The translations under genes were made by a program, and so were the position numbers. Under the pieces are notes generated by a model. The model had not been told where the DNA came from. It saw only the letters and a program-made list of their open reading frames with translations, and did no database searches. 64,000 bases of DNA, from the NCBI RefSeq assembly GCF_002104995.1, contig NW_024468251.1, positions 1,178,001 to 1,242,000 of the forward strand. The letters run 5' to 3'. Positions 1 to 10,223 of this stretch are shown piece after piece. Source of the DNA: Linderina pennispora (lineage: Eukaryota; Kickxellomycota; Kickxellomycetes; Kickxellales; Kickxellaceae). Each line of letters starts with the position of its first letter. Within the stretch, counting starts at the first letter, position 1.

Positions 1-1967
1 GTCCGTCCAGCTCCCGGGTCGCACGCATCTCCTGTCCTGCCTGCTTGTTGGCCTGCTTCACCTTGGCCAGCTGCTCGCTGCTGCCCATCTTCTCGAGCTC
101 CTTGTCGCTGGCCTCGACTACTTTGATCCACGGCCGTGCCGAGTCACCGTTGCTCTTGAAATTGCCGGTCTTCGGTTCTGCGCTGGGCTTGGCCGGTGCA
201 TTGGTGATCGTCTGAGGGACCGGGGTCACCAGCGGCGCGGCGTGCGGCGCAGCGAACTCTCCGTCATTGCCAATGCTGTCCTTTGGCGACTGCGCCGATG
301 GAGTGTAGTGCGCATCCCCTAGCGAGTCGTTCTCGCTGATACCTGGCGACTGCGTATGGCCACGCGGGCCGGCGTTGCTGCCGCCCCACGACTGATCCCT
401 GACCTGGTAGCGGTCATTGTGGCTGTGTCCATGGGCATCCTGCTCGCTGTTGCCAGCGCCGCCGCTCCTCCATGACTGCACCCGGTTTGCTGTGCCGCGA
501 TGGAATCCCTGGTTAACCGTCCGTTGCTGCTGCTGCTGCTGTTGCTGGGGCATCTGGTCGCGGCTGGTGTTGCCGTCTCGGGGGCCTCTCCGGAGCTGCT
601 CGGGTACCTTGCGGAGCTCAGCTTGGCCATGAGCAAACTGGCACTTCTCACCGTACGGGCACTCGCCAAGCTCAGTGAACCGCTGGCACATCTGTGTCTT
701 GTACAGTGGGTTAGCGGGCTTCTGTGCCCGGTAGGCGTTCTGCAGGCCGGGCGGGCCCTGGTACGGCTGCTGGCTCTGCAGAGGCTGCTGGTGCTGCATC
801 ATGCGCTGCTGGAACATTCCCTCACGCTGCCGCTCGTCCGGCCGCATACCGCCGTCATTGGACGGTGTGACCTCGCGTGAGCGCAGCTCATGCTCGCCAT
901 GAGCAAACACGCACTTGATGCCATACGGGCACTCGCCGTCACGCTGGTACTTGTCGCACATCTTTGTCTTGTACAGAGGGTTGTCCTGTGGGCGACGCTG
1001 CTGCTGCTGTTGCTGCTGGCCGGCGCTGGGATGGTCTCTCCACTGGTTTCCGGCCTGCTGCTGGTGGTACTGGTCGCGGTCGTTTGTCGGGACGCGTCCG
1101 CCGGCACGCTGGCCGTCCATCGTCAGGTTGCGGAAACGGTTCTCGACGCCTTGGACTGTACGCCAGGCATCGGCGCCACCCTCAGCCTGACCATTATCCA
1201 TTGCCATTGCTTCCCACATAGCCGTTGCCGCCGCTGTTGTAGTTACCATTGCCGTTGTTGTCATGGTGACGGCGATTTCTGCGATAGGTCTCCTCAGTCA
1301 CAGTCTGCCAGCTGGAGCGCGACACAGTGCTCGCCAGGATCTCGCCGCGGATGCTTTCGATGTAGTCGTCGGCCTGCGTCAGGAATGTCCTGCATGCTCT
1401 TGAACACAACCTTCTCGAGCGCCTGGTCCAGCGAGCACCAATCGTACCTCATGCCCGAGCCATAGCAGTTAAGCGAGTTGTGGCGCGTCTGGTCAGAGAG
1501 GCGGGCAAGAATGTACACAACCTTCTTTGGCTTGATCCCATCCACATACTGGAGCTCAGCGCGGAACGCGTCGTCAGTGATGAGGTCGTCGGCCGACAGT
1601 CCGGTCAGATCGACGGTCTCTCTCACAGCGCACCTAAGGCATCGTATGGAAAGGGCAATATGAAAATTTTTCAGCTGGTAAAATTTCTCAGGAACGGGAT
1701 TCCCGCTTGTAGTTGAGCCATGGCTCGGACCGTCGTTTCTGGGACCCCAGGACAGGCCGGCAAGACTATGGCAGCGGACTGTCCCGGGCAAGTGTCGCAA
1801 ATGGGCAATGTCACTTACCGCAAGTCATCCTCGTCGCCAACCTTCCGGCCCTTGGGCGGGTACCAGTGACGTTGGTGCTCATACGAATCGTGCAGCAGAA
1901 GGTACTCGGTGGGGCGGCGTTGCGAAATCCGGTACACCAAGAGTCCAGCGAGGTTAGTAGCGTTCAT
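1..1967 (-). CDS. Nudix domain plus tandem CCCH zinc-finger protein (partial, two frame breaks)
   Basis: Exon 1 (1967-1819) encodes an Ap4A-hydrolase-like start ending WYPPKGRKVGDEDDLR. An intron at 1818-1634 (gtaagt...ttag) joins it to CAVRETVDLTGL, completing a Nudix box in which the usual REUxEE reads RETVDL, so the metal-binding Glu pair is lost. After an Asn/Gly-rich stretch come two CCCH fingers with C-x8-C-x5-C-x3-H spacing, each preceded by NPLYKT as in TIS11/TTP RNA-binding fingers (near 1000-900 and 710-620). They are about 60 residues apart, wider than in TTP. Gln-rich and Ser/Pro-rich segments follow and run off the window edge. The frame changes near 1388 and near 1205, each explained by one extra base. 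Alternatively the fingers start a separate gene at the ATG at 1219, but it would overlap the Nudix stop by about 25 bp, so a fusion is likelier. Role inferred: mRNA binding or turnover. Confidence 0.72.
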
Positions 1968-2840
1968 TATTTCCTGCTCACTAAAAAGAATACGCAAAGT
2001 CGGAAATTGGGAAGGAGGTGTTGGAAAGGTGAGATTGCTTTTTCTTTCTTCTTCAGAGCTGGTCTGCGCAACTGGAGAAAAAAAAAAAAAACTTTGCCAT
2101 TCCAGTCTATCCTGGCAGTGGCTACTTAAATAGACCACGTGAGGCATAAACTGTGTCCACGAATAGGATCGCGGAAAAACTCAGCAAAGCTTGGCCAGCC
2201 CATGATCAGCTATTTGGACCATCGGGCAGACGCGGCCGCGTGTGTTGTGAGCCTGGTTGCTTTGACCCATTGGCGGGTGTATCCGCCGTGGGCTATTCTT
2301 GGCTTGAGGGCTGTGGGACCGGCGGGGGGATAGTGAGTGTGTGTTGGCTAATCTCTGGGCGGGACATTTCGGAAGTGTCAACAATACCAGCGGGCTGCTA
2401 AAAACCGCCGGCCGCTCCAAACACATGGCATCCAACTGACGCTAGCGAGCTTCGGTCTGCAAGGAGAAAGACCAGCGCAAGCGTCGTCAATTATTGCCTG
2501 CCGTATGGTCTTGTTTGTCCGGCTGCAGAACATGCATCTTTAGGGTCCAGAATGACCATTTCCAAACGGCAACAATGCTGAAAATATATGTAAACGGCTT
2601 ACATTTGGCCATTTAGACTGCCCCCTCCCAGTGACAGGCGACGGGAGGGCGCCACCCGTGGACGTCCTTGGGACGGATGGGTGTTTGCATGCCAGGTTGC
2701 TTTTTAAAAAAGATGCGGCCGGGAGGGTGTGAGGGGATGGACCTGCACAATTCTGCCATTCCTTCCCACACCCAACCCGCAATAACAGAATATCAATATT
2801 TTTAGTTTCATATCGAGAATCCCCCTTGACACATTCCATC
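1968..2840. other. Divergent intergenic region
   Basis: This is the spacer between the Nudix-CCCH gene (-) and the coiled-coil gene (+). It has a 14-base A run near 2078-2091, which is a T tract in the minus-strand promoter, and a CACGTG E-box near 2138. No reading frame with family resemblance was seen. Confidence 0.5.
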
Positions 2841-4254
2841 ATGACATCCCTTTCATCAACTGTCGACCCGATATCTGACCTACTCCGGCTGCTGGACGGC
2901 GTGGACAGTGCAGATCTCGCCGAGTTCATTGAATCCGAGCATCGCGAGCTGCTGACGCTGCGCGAGCAAGTGCGGCAATACGACCAGGCGGTGTTTGAGC
3001 TGCGCGGACACCTGCAGCATGTATTTTCGTGTGTCGGCGGGCTCAGCGCCCTGCCCATGTCGTCTGCAACGAAGGTGTTTCTGAATCTAGCCAAACAGCC
3101 GCAATCGCCACCAAACACCACATCGTTAGCACCGCCACTAACGCCAATGTCACGCCCTGCTTCATCGCTAACCTCGATGCCTACGCGGCGCACCTCCTTC
3201 CGCATTGTCAGCGACCCGTCGTTCCAGCTCCATCCGCCACCGCGGCATTCATCAGCGAACATGACCAGTGCATGTGCAAAGAAACATGTTTTGGTTTCGA
3301 CCGAGGGCGCAGAAATTACCAGCATGCGCAGCGTAGGCATTCAGACCGACCAGGACCATTCAGAAGCGGTGATTGAGGAGCTTAAAAGCATGATTGCCGA
3401 ACAAAAAACAGACATTTCCGATTTGGAGGCAGGTGCTAAGGGAGCGCAAGACGCAGGTGCGCACGCTGCGCAAGAAACTGCAGGACAAAGAGCTGCGACA
3501 GTTCGCATATGCATCGGATTGTGTCGGGCTCAAGCGCACAGAGTCCATCATGATTGAGGCGCCCAACGGCTGGGCCCAGATCTACGCAGCGCATGCTGGG
3601 GCGCTGCGCGCGCCAGCAGCAACCAAGTTCCGCCGCTCGGTCATCGCCAAGCCGGCGGTGCGCTGTAAGCGCGCGTCGACTGCTCGCACATTCGGCAGCA
3701 AATCGCGGCAGTCGCGCATTCTGTGTGAAAGCGGGCGCGGGGTCTGCTCGGTGCTGACGGCGGTCGACCAGGCCAGCGAGGACAATTCCGAGACCGCCAA
3801 CGTGCCTGACAAGCAGCCGGTCGGATATGTCAACGGCTGGCCTGTCTATGCAGACCAGGCGCCCGCCGACGACGACGCAGCGTTGAGCGACGTGGCACAA
3901 TGCATAGCTGTCGAGGCCGAGGCATCTGACGAAACAGCTGTGCAAGCTTGTCTCCCTGCCCTTTGTGTGAAGCCTCACAACAACGACAACACCGCCGACC
4001 TTGTTTTGTCGTTCCCGCCGCCTCCTACCAGCATTGCTCAGCCAGCACAGCATAAACCACCTCCGGTTGTTCACCAAGGCATTCACGACCAGTACGATTA
4101 TGCACCAGAGAACATGCACTACAATGTCTCCATTCAGGAAATGGAGCTGCCCGTGACACTTGCTCCGCGCACGCCTCGGCTTCTTCGCTCAGTGGTGTCG
4201 AGTTCGCCAAGGCGCCTGTACTCGCGGTTAAGCAACCGCCTAAAGAGAATATGA
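2841..4254 (+). CDS. Coiled-coil hypothetical protein (one frame break)
   Basis: The Met at 2841 (MTSLSSTVDPISDLLRLLDG) starts a protein of about 470 residues. The first ~70 residues are helical and charged (EFIESEHRELLTLREQVRQY). A Ser/Pro-rich linker follows, then a second coiled coil beginning EAVIEELKSMIAEQKT. The frame breaks near 3431. Removing one G from a GG pair joins SDLE to QVLRERKTQVRTLRKKLQ and restores a continuous heptad pattern, so an assembly error is likely. The C-terminal half is basic and low in complexity and ends RLYSRLSNRLKRI. I do not recognise a family. It is convergent with the quinone oxidoreductase downstream, with only ~65 bp between stops. A structural or scaffold role would be a guess from the coiled coils alone. 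Confidence 0.6.
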
Positions 4255-4320
4255 AAACCTGTATGTCTAAACCCTTGTACTGAAAAAGGACGTTTTTGTC
4301 GAAATAAAGCTCATCTTCGT

Positions 4321-5323
4321 TTACGCGTTGTCAGTGACCTTGACCACGATTTTGCCCGTGAACGAGGCATCCTCCAGCAGCGTGTGCGCGCCCTGGATGT
4401 CTTCCCAGTCGAAGATCTTGGAGATGTGCCACTGCACCTCGCCTGCAGTGATGCGCGGCAGCACCTCCTTGCAGAACACATGGGCCAGCTCGCGCTGGTA
4501 CTCGAGCGAGCGTGAGCGCAGCGTGGTGCCCACGATGGTCAGGCGCTTGAACAGAATTGGGCCCAGGGTGGCCTTCTCGGCAACCACGCCGCCCATGGTT
4601 GCCTGCAGCGACATGCGGCCGTCCAGAGCCAGCGACGCAACGTTGTCGTTGAAGTAGCTGGCCAGCAGGAAATCGCAAACCACATCTACTCCACGCCCAC
4701 CTGTCTCCTCCAGAACAACATCCTTGAAGCTCTGCTCGCGGTAGTTGATCAGATGCGTAGCACCGAGCTTTTGGCAGTACTTGAGCTTCTCGGGACGGCT
4801 GGCCGTCACGAAAATGCGCCGGGCGCCGGCCATCTTGGCAAGCTGGATCGCAGCTGTGCCGACGCCGCCCGCTGCCGCATGGATCAGAATGTCCTCGCCC
4901 TTTCTGCAGCTTGCCGATATAGTGCACTGCCTGGTAGGCGGTGTACCAGCACTCGAGCAGAGACGCGGCGATCTCCGGCGACAGGGAGCCCAGCGGCAGC
5001 GCCGAACTCTCGTCGATCGTCGCGTATTGCGCATATGCCCCACCATACATCAGCCCAAACACCTGGTCACCGACCTTGTACTTGCTCGTCTGCGCGCCGG
5101 TCTCGACCACCTCGCCCGACATCTCAACGCCCATGATCGGGCCGGCCTGCGGTGGCAGCGGGTACCTGCCCTGGCGCTGCAGGCTGTCCATGCGGTTGAG
5201 CGCAAAGTAGTTGATCTTGACCAGCAGCTCGTTAGGTCCAGGTGCGGGACGCTCGGTTTCGCCGAGGTACAGCTGCTCGATGCCGCCGGGCTGCTTGACG
5301 AGGACTGCTTTCATTGAGGCCAT
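4321..5323 (-). CDS. Zinc-independent quinone oxidoreductase (PIG3/TP53I3-like)
   Basis: Medium-chain dehydrogenase/reductase of about 333 residues, the usual length. The N-terminal GroES-like fold includes MKAVLVKQPGG, FALNRMDSLQRQGRYP and MGVEMSGEVVETG. The Rossmann NADPH site is HAAAGGVGTAAIQLAKMAG. These are hallmarks of the TP53I3/QOR branch, which reduces quinones with NADPH. The start at 5323 gives MASMKAV; the Met at 5314 is an alternative. The frame breaks near 4899, where GGG should be GG (KLQKG then EDILIHAA), a one-base homopolymer insertion. The protein ends KIVVKVTDNA. A cytosolic role in quinone detoxification is inferred from the family. Confidence 0.88.
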
Positions 5324-5687
5324 GGTGGTTTTTATTTTTAAAAAGAAAAGAGTGGGAGAAATGCTGGTGTTTCAGAAAAGAGAGCTGCTGTGACTGTGAC
5401 GCAATCTCACGGTGCCTCCCTCTCGCCTCTTTTATACACGTCGTTATCAGTGTGGGATTACTAATGCTGTGTTTCTAGTAAACACGGGAGCACCGTGGGA
5501 GCGCTGCCATCTGGAACCGCCCGTCACTCAGCCCCATGGGGGAGATTATCAGCTTATCTGCCACCACCATGTACCACCACCACCAGATCAATTTGTCCAT
5601 GCAAACAGAGAAAGCACAGGTATTTTTTTATAGATAGTAAGAAAGACAGTGGTGGGTTGTGTGTGTATCGCTAATAGCAGCCAGGGT
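5324..5687. other. Intergenic region
   Basis: Upstream region of the quinone oxidoreductase and 3' flank of NDUFB9, both minus strand. A short A-rich leader lies directly before the oxidoreductase start. No gene seen. Confidence 0.5.
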
Positions 5688-5990
5688 TCAGTGGTGCTGC
5701 TCCTGGTGAGACATGTTGTCCTCGAACCACAGGTTGCGCTCGTACTTGGTGCCACCCGGAGCGGTCATGTACTTGTACGGCAGCGGGTGCTTGTACTCCT
5801 CCAGCACATCCTCGGTCTCACGCAGCAGCTGCTGGACACGCACAGGGCTCGATTCGCCGCGGTTGGCCTCGAATTCAGCGCGGATTTGCAGCGCAATCGG
5901 GCGCCACGTCTGCCTGTTCGGGTACCAGTCCATCGATGTGTTGAGCGCCCGCTTATACAGGCTGCGAACGTAACTCCGGTGTGCCGACAT
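5688..5990 (-). CDS. NDUFB9: NADH:ubiquinone oxidoreductase B22 subunit (NDUFB9, LYR family)
   Basis: 100-residue, single-exon accessory subunit of mitochondrial complex I. The LYR-type motif sits at the N-terminus (YVRSLYKRAL, residues ~6-15), followed by an Arg/Glu-rich helix (LQIRAEFEANRGE). The family-typical PGGTKYERNLWFEDN comes near the end. The start MSAHRS at 5990 fits the short N-terminus of the family; an in-frame Met 13 codons upstream would add an atypical leader. LYR proteins bind acyl carrier protein, and B22 sits in the membrane arm. The gene is divergent from the AFI1-like gene. Confidence 0.88.
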   Translation of the reverse strand: MSAHRSYVRSLYKRALNTSMDWYPNRQTWRPIALQIRAEFEANRGESSPVRVQQLLRETEDVLEEYKHPLPYKYMTAPGGTKYERNLWFEDNMSHQEQHH

Positions 5991-6192
5991 CGCGTAATAA
6001 TATAGCAAGGCCTTTTTGAAATGAAACACTGAAATTTGGAGGAAAGGAGCCGCCAGAATAGCCGCGTTATCTCTATAAAGCGCAGGGCCGCCTCATCTAT
6101 AAATTGCTGATTCCTGATCTGATGCCCTGATCTCGAGTAAACAGTAAACTACGACGATCCCATGGTCCCCGTAGACCGTGTCGCTGCGTGCA
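5991..6192. promoter_or_regulatory. Bidirectional promoter, NDUFB9 / AFI1-like
   Basis: About 200 bp separate the divergent starts. A TATA-like element (ctataaat) lies near 6095, and the AFI1 side reads into a pyrimidine-rich leader. Function inferred from position. Confidence 0.4.
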
Positions 6193-8325
6193 ATGGCAGG
6201 TACTTTACCACTCCCTCCTTTTTTCCTTTGTCCCTTTTACCTTTTTTGTTTGCTATTTTCAAATGACAGACCCAAGCGGCAGCGGAGGAGACGCGGGCGA
6301 GCAGAGCCAGCTCAATGTCGAGTATATTCTGCTGGCAGAATTCGACATTGACAGGGGAGCTATTCTCAAGCACCAGTACCCTCGTCCCACAGGGGCGGAT
6401 GACTCGCATTTGGCCGAGCTCATGTTGCCGGACGGTGCGCATGCCCGCGAAAGCGACTGGACAATGTTCTTCCTCAACCAGAAGGCGCCAGACGAAACCG
6501 GCAAAGTGACGCAGGAAGGACCGCCTTTGCTGTATGTGCTGAACCTGGTGCGTACTAAGCACGACAAGGAGGTGCGTCGCGGCGCCATAGTCAAGGCCAT
6601 GGCGGTCTGCACGCGACACCGGTTCATCCACATCTACCAGGCCATCCTAATGCTGGCCTTGGAGAACTACTACCGCTCGCCAACTGTCGACACGCTGGCG
6701 GAGCTGTTCGCGTCGGTTAACGCCATGGACCTCACATGCATGCCGCAGCTGAGCCGGCATGAAATCACCATCCTGCGGTTCTCCGACGACCAGAACATGT
6801 TCGAGGAGCGGTTCATTGAGCTTGAGGACGAGAAGAAGATGCTGGAGAGCCTGACGCGCGACTCGGAGCGGCTCGAAATTGCTAAGGACTCGGCATTGGC
6901 CGAGCTAGCGCCGTCGAATGACGAGTCTAGTGGCACGTCGGCACGGCGCGGCACCGTCTCAGATACAGCGGCGCCAGGCCGCATGCGCATGCCGTCGACG
7001 CGCAACAAGGACCGGCGGTTCTTTGACACTGAGATTGTCTATTCTGGTGTCAAGCTGCCGATTCGCGTGCCGATGACAGTGTATCCTGAGGAGATAAGCG
7101 ACTTTTCGTTGATTCAGCTGCTAACAACGTTCGCTGGGTCCCTTCCCACGCCATCTGGGAGCGGGCGCGTCAGCCACCCGCACCTGGACTCGAGCGGCCA
7201 GTACACGCACCCGATAATTCTGCTGATGAACGGCCTGCTGACGCAGAAACGCGTCATCTTCCTGGGACATGGTAAGCCGGCCGGTGAAGTCGCTAATTAC
7301 GTGCTGGCGGCGGTTGCGCTGGGCAGCGGCGGTGGCGGCGTGCTGCGCGGCTTTGCCAACCGTGCCTTCCCGTACACCAACCTGACCAACCTCGACACGC
7401 TGCTGTCGTTCCCGGGGTACATTGCCGGCGTCACAAATCCGGCATTCGAGGAGCATCCCTGAGTGGTGGGACCTGCTGTGCAATATCAACACAGGCAAAA
7501 TCACTGTCAGCCCTGCCTTGGCGCTACCGAATGGCAGCACCGCGGGCCACAGCAAGTCGCAAACTGATTCACTGCGACGCAGCCTGGACTCGGTCTCCCT
7601 GTCGCGCACCCGGTCGTTCTCGTCGCGCGAGGGAAAGCCCGACAAGTGGAACAACCTGGACACTGAGTTTATTCCAGGACCTGGTGCTGGCCATTGAGCG
7701 GCACTACGGTGAGGTAGCCATCCGGTCCAAGGTCGAGAACTACGTGCGCCGGTTCATGTCGCTGGTGCCGCTGTACGAGTTTGAGCAGCGCGGAACCACC
7801 AAGCTCGGTGACCCTGGCCTGATCACCCACAAGGACAAGTCGTCCATCAGTGGATACATCATCTCGGCCGGCGACAAGGAGAGCCGCGAGCGCGAGATCA
7901 GCTTCTACCAGAGCCGCATCGAGGGCTTCATTGGAACCCAGGCGTACCACAACGCCGTCACTGACTACCAGTCCATGCAGGCTAGCAGCTTTATCCGCGG
8001 CGTCGATATCGCCCACATGGTGACCTGTCTGCGCAACTCGACCAACCTGGATGTCAATGAGGTAGAGGCCATCTACAAGCACCTGGATGAGCAGGTAGTG
8101 ACCAACGAGCAGGTCACTGAGCTGCTGGCGTCGCTGCCGCAGAGCCAGGGCGGCCTACACCCGCTTGCATACGGCTTCTACCACCCATCGCCCAAGATCC
8201 GCTACTACACCGTGCGGCTGTTTGAGAAGATCGAGTGCAACCAGGCCGGTGCTCGGTACATCCGAAGTACCAACTTCTTCCACCAATGCGCCTTCAGTAA
8301 CCTGCGTCACACCTTTACCGCCTAG
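6193..8325 (+). CDS. AFI1: AFI1/SPA-domain DENN-like polarity protein (two frame breaks)
   Basis: About 686 residues. The N-terminus carries the Afi1/uDENN-type segment (YILLAEFDIDRGAILKHQYP, then SDWTMFFLNQ). The middle carries GLLTQKRVIFLGHGKPAGEV. A SPA-type block reads [20 protein letters not shown], and the C-terminus is helical (QDLVLAIERHYGEVAIRSKV). Fungal Afi1/MesA proteins bind Arf GTPases and stabilise polarity axes at growth sites. Two single-base insertions break the frame: an extra C in CCC near 7458 and an extra T near 7673; the domains run on across both. The start could be spliced (ATGGCAG at 6193 joined to 6270 across a 70-bp intron with a strong pyrimidine tract) or unspliced (ATG at 6263). 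Both give a protein beginning M-x-DPSGSGG. Confidence 0.8.
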
Positions 8326-8399
8326 CATCTAATACCGCTGTTTCCATTTTTCACTCTTTGCATTTACTAATAATTTCCCAAGCGTTTACTCAGTGCCCC

Positions 8400-8730
8400 T
8401 TACACGTTGACCAGTTGTCCGACCACCGGGTACTTGGCCTTGAGCCGCTTCTCCCACGACTCAATCCCTGCCACCAGCTCTGCGTCCACTGTGGAAGTGG
8501 TCTGGAACGGGTCGGTCTCACCTGGCAGGTCGTTGGGGTCAAGCGATCCAAGCGCCAGACTGCGCGTGCAGTCATGGCCCGCAAACAGGCTGTACGCGCC
8601 GCCGGGGCCGTAGAAACCCTTCCCTGTGGTGACATCATAAACATGCCCGTTGAAACCAAGCAGAATGGGCTTGGACGCGTCCTGGCCCTGTGTACTCCAA
8701 AAGCGCCTTGAGTGTGAATGTGTTTGACAT
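8400..8730 (-). CDS. DAP1: DAP1/PGRMC-type cytochrome b5-like heme-binding protein (one frame break)
   Basis: About 109 residues after repair. It matches the MAPR family core: LLGFNGHVYDVTTGKGFYGP followed by GGAYSLFAGHDCTRSLALGS. The Tyr residues of these motifs bind heme in family members, which support P450 and sterol biosynthesis. It has no N-terminal membrane anchor, unlike PGRMC1 but like yeast Dap1. The frame breaks near 8687, where GGG should be GG (MSNTFTLKALLEYTG then QDASKPILL). It starts at 8730 and ends LKAKYPVVGQLVNV. Confidence 0.85.
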
Positions 8731-8843
8731 TATGTATTTCCAGAATGATAAGTCAGAGAAGCAAGGAGAAAAAGCAGTCTCAGCGCAGCTCCCGCATTCT
8801 AAAAGCCGTGCAAAACCTCCGCCGATCGCCTGGATTTTTCTGC

Positions 8844-9285
8844 CTAGCCTTGATTAGGCGCCAGAGCTAGTACGACAGCGTGTTGCTTGGCAGCTCCTGC
8901 TGCCATATTCATGCCGAGCGTCACCGACGCCACCTTGAACTTGCGCTCCACCTTCTTCAGTGCCTCTTGGAAATTTGCATTCTCGACGTTTTTCTTTGGG
9001 ATTTCCTCCAGCAGCCTCTGAATCGTCTCCAGCTGTCTGTGCGTCCGCTCCGACACAAGCTCGGGCCGGATTTCGGCGACGCTTAGCCACTCCTCGACCC
9101 AGCCAATGTAGAATCCGATCATCGCGCCCGATATTCAGTCCGTACTCGCAGCCCATCTCACAGCCCTCGCGGGCGCCAGCCTTTTTGCCATCCAAAACTC
9201 CTTCTTCGTAGCCGATATCTTCGAACTCGTCTTCGATATCTACCGTGCGCTCGAGAAAGTCTGGGTTGTATGTGCTCTCCGACAT
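8844..9285 (-). CDS. LTO1: LTO1/ORAOV1-like protein with Yae1 domain (one frame break)
   Basis: 146 residues after repair. The N-terminal half holds the Yae1/LTO1 glycine-periodic motif: FEDIGYEEGVLDGKKAGARE, then GCEMGCEYGLNIGAMIGFYIG, with Gly every fourth residue. LTO1 and Yae1 form an adaptor that delivers the ABC protein Rli1/ABCE1 to the Fe-S targeting complex, needed for ribosome maturation and recycling (known for yeast). The frame breaks near 9128, where GGG should be GG. The C-terminal half is helical (LEEIPKKNVENANFQEALKK). The start MSEST at 9285 is the first Met in a good context. Confidence 0.82.
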
Positions 9286-10136
9286 GGCTAGGGTATTCGG
9301 AAAGATAATATATGCGGTCAGACTTTTTTAGGAATGCGTAGTCGCGGACCGTATCGCATTTGATGCCCCACCGCCAGCGCATTAGTAATGGGCGCAGAAA
9401 AAGTCAACAGATATCTTGTTCCCCAACTAGTTTTAACCGTCATATGGAGCTCCTTCTTTCATTAATCAAAGCTCGCCAGTAGAGACAGAACATGCAGAAT
9501 GCCTCCAGCAATTTGCCAGTGTTTGGTGTATATCTGTCCTAGAAAGCGACCGGATCATCTCAATTCTTGGAAAGGTAAGTTTAACGAATAAGAATAAAGT
9601 TGTATGTATTAATCCCACTAGCTTAAATAAACTAATATTATCAGTATTTGAGGCAGAATGCAGATAAAACCAAAATGCCTACATTACTACAACGATGTTA
9701 GGATAAACTTGTCCATCAGAGACCAGAGTAGGCCGGTGAGTACGTCAGAAGATAGCCAAAGCTCACCAAATGTGCCTGTTTCAAGAAACCCTCTGTGTTC
9801 TAGTAAGAGAAAGTTCTTAGGGAAGTACACATTGCATGCTGGATGCAGTAATGTCATGGTTTGGACAATTGGTGTGCTTCTGAAATCCCCAGAAAAGGAT
9901 GAATCGCATATTGACTTTCGTTGTTTGGAAGCAATGAGCATAAAAACACCAGTAGTTACGAGAGGAAGAGAGAAGGAAAAGGTAATGCCCTACAACCTCA
10001 ATGACCATTATGCCCATCAAATTAGTGAGGCACTTCACTCTGGAAAGTCACAGCATACTTCACTCCAGCCCTTTCTTCACATCTTCCTTCCATTGGTTAG
10101 CGAAATTTATCTACTCCCAAGAAATCAATCTATATC
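9286..10136. other. AT-richer intergenic region upstream of repeat block
   Basis: Base composition drops below that of the coding regions. A 205-codon open frame crosses 9658-10275 but has no recognisable motif and runs into repeat sequence, so I do not call it. The last ~75 bases (tcactctg..., then caagaaatc) resemble the leader of the other two 28-codon ORFs. Confidence 0.4.
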
Positions 10137-10223
10137 ATGCTCTTACAGCACGCAGCCATCTTCGTTGCATCCCATGAAGACACTGATGCTGGCCGAGAGT
10201 TTCCTGCAACTCCCAATTTCTAG
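10137..10223 (+). CDS. 28-codon ORF, copy 1 (candidate small peptide)
   Basis: This ORF encodes a 28-residue peptide starting MLLQHAAIFVASHEDTD and ending TPNF. Two paralogous positions (15984 and 45850) hold ORFs of exactly the same length with related 5' flank (caagaaatc shared with copy 3), the same ML start, Ile at residue 8 and a terminal Phe. Its TATA box looks decayed compared with the other copies. Directly after the stop the sequence becomes nearly identical to the flank of copy 3. No known peptide family is recognised and coding status is unproven. Confidence 0.35.
   Translation: MLLQHAAIFVASHEDTDAGREFPATPNF

Noticed and set aside
2540-3340. 266-codon open frame antisense to the coiled-coil gene
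   Set aside because: No motif, and it runs through the promoter of the sense gene.
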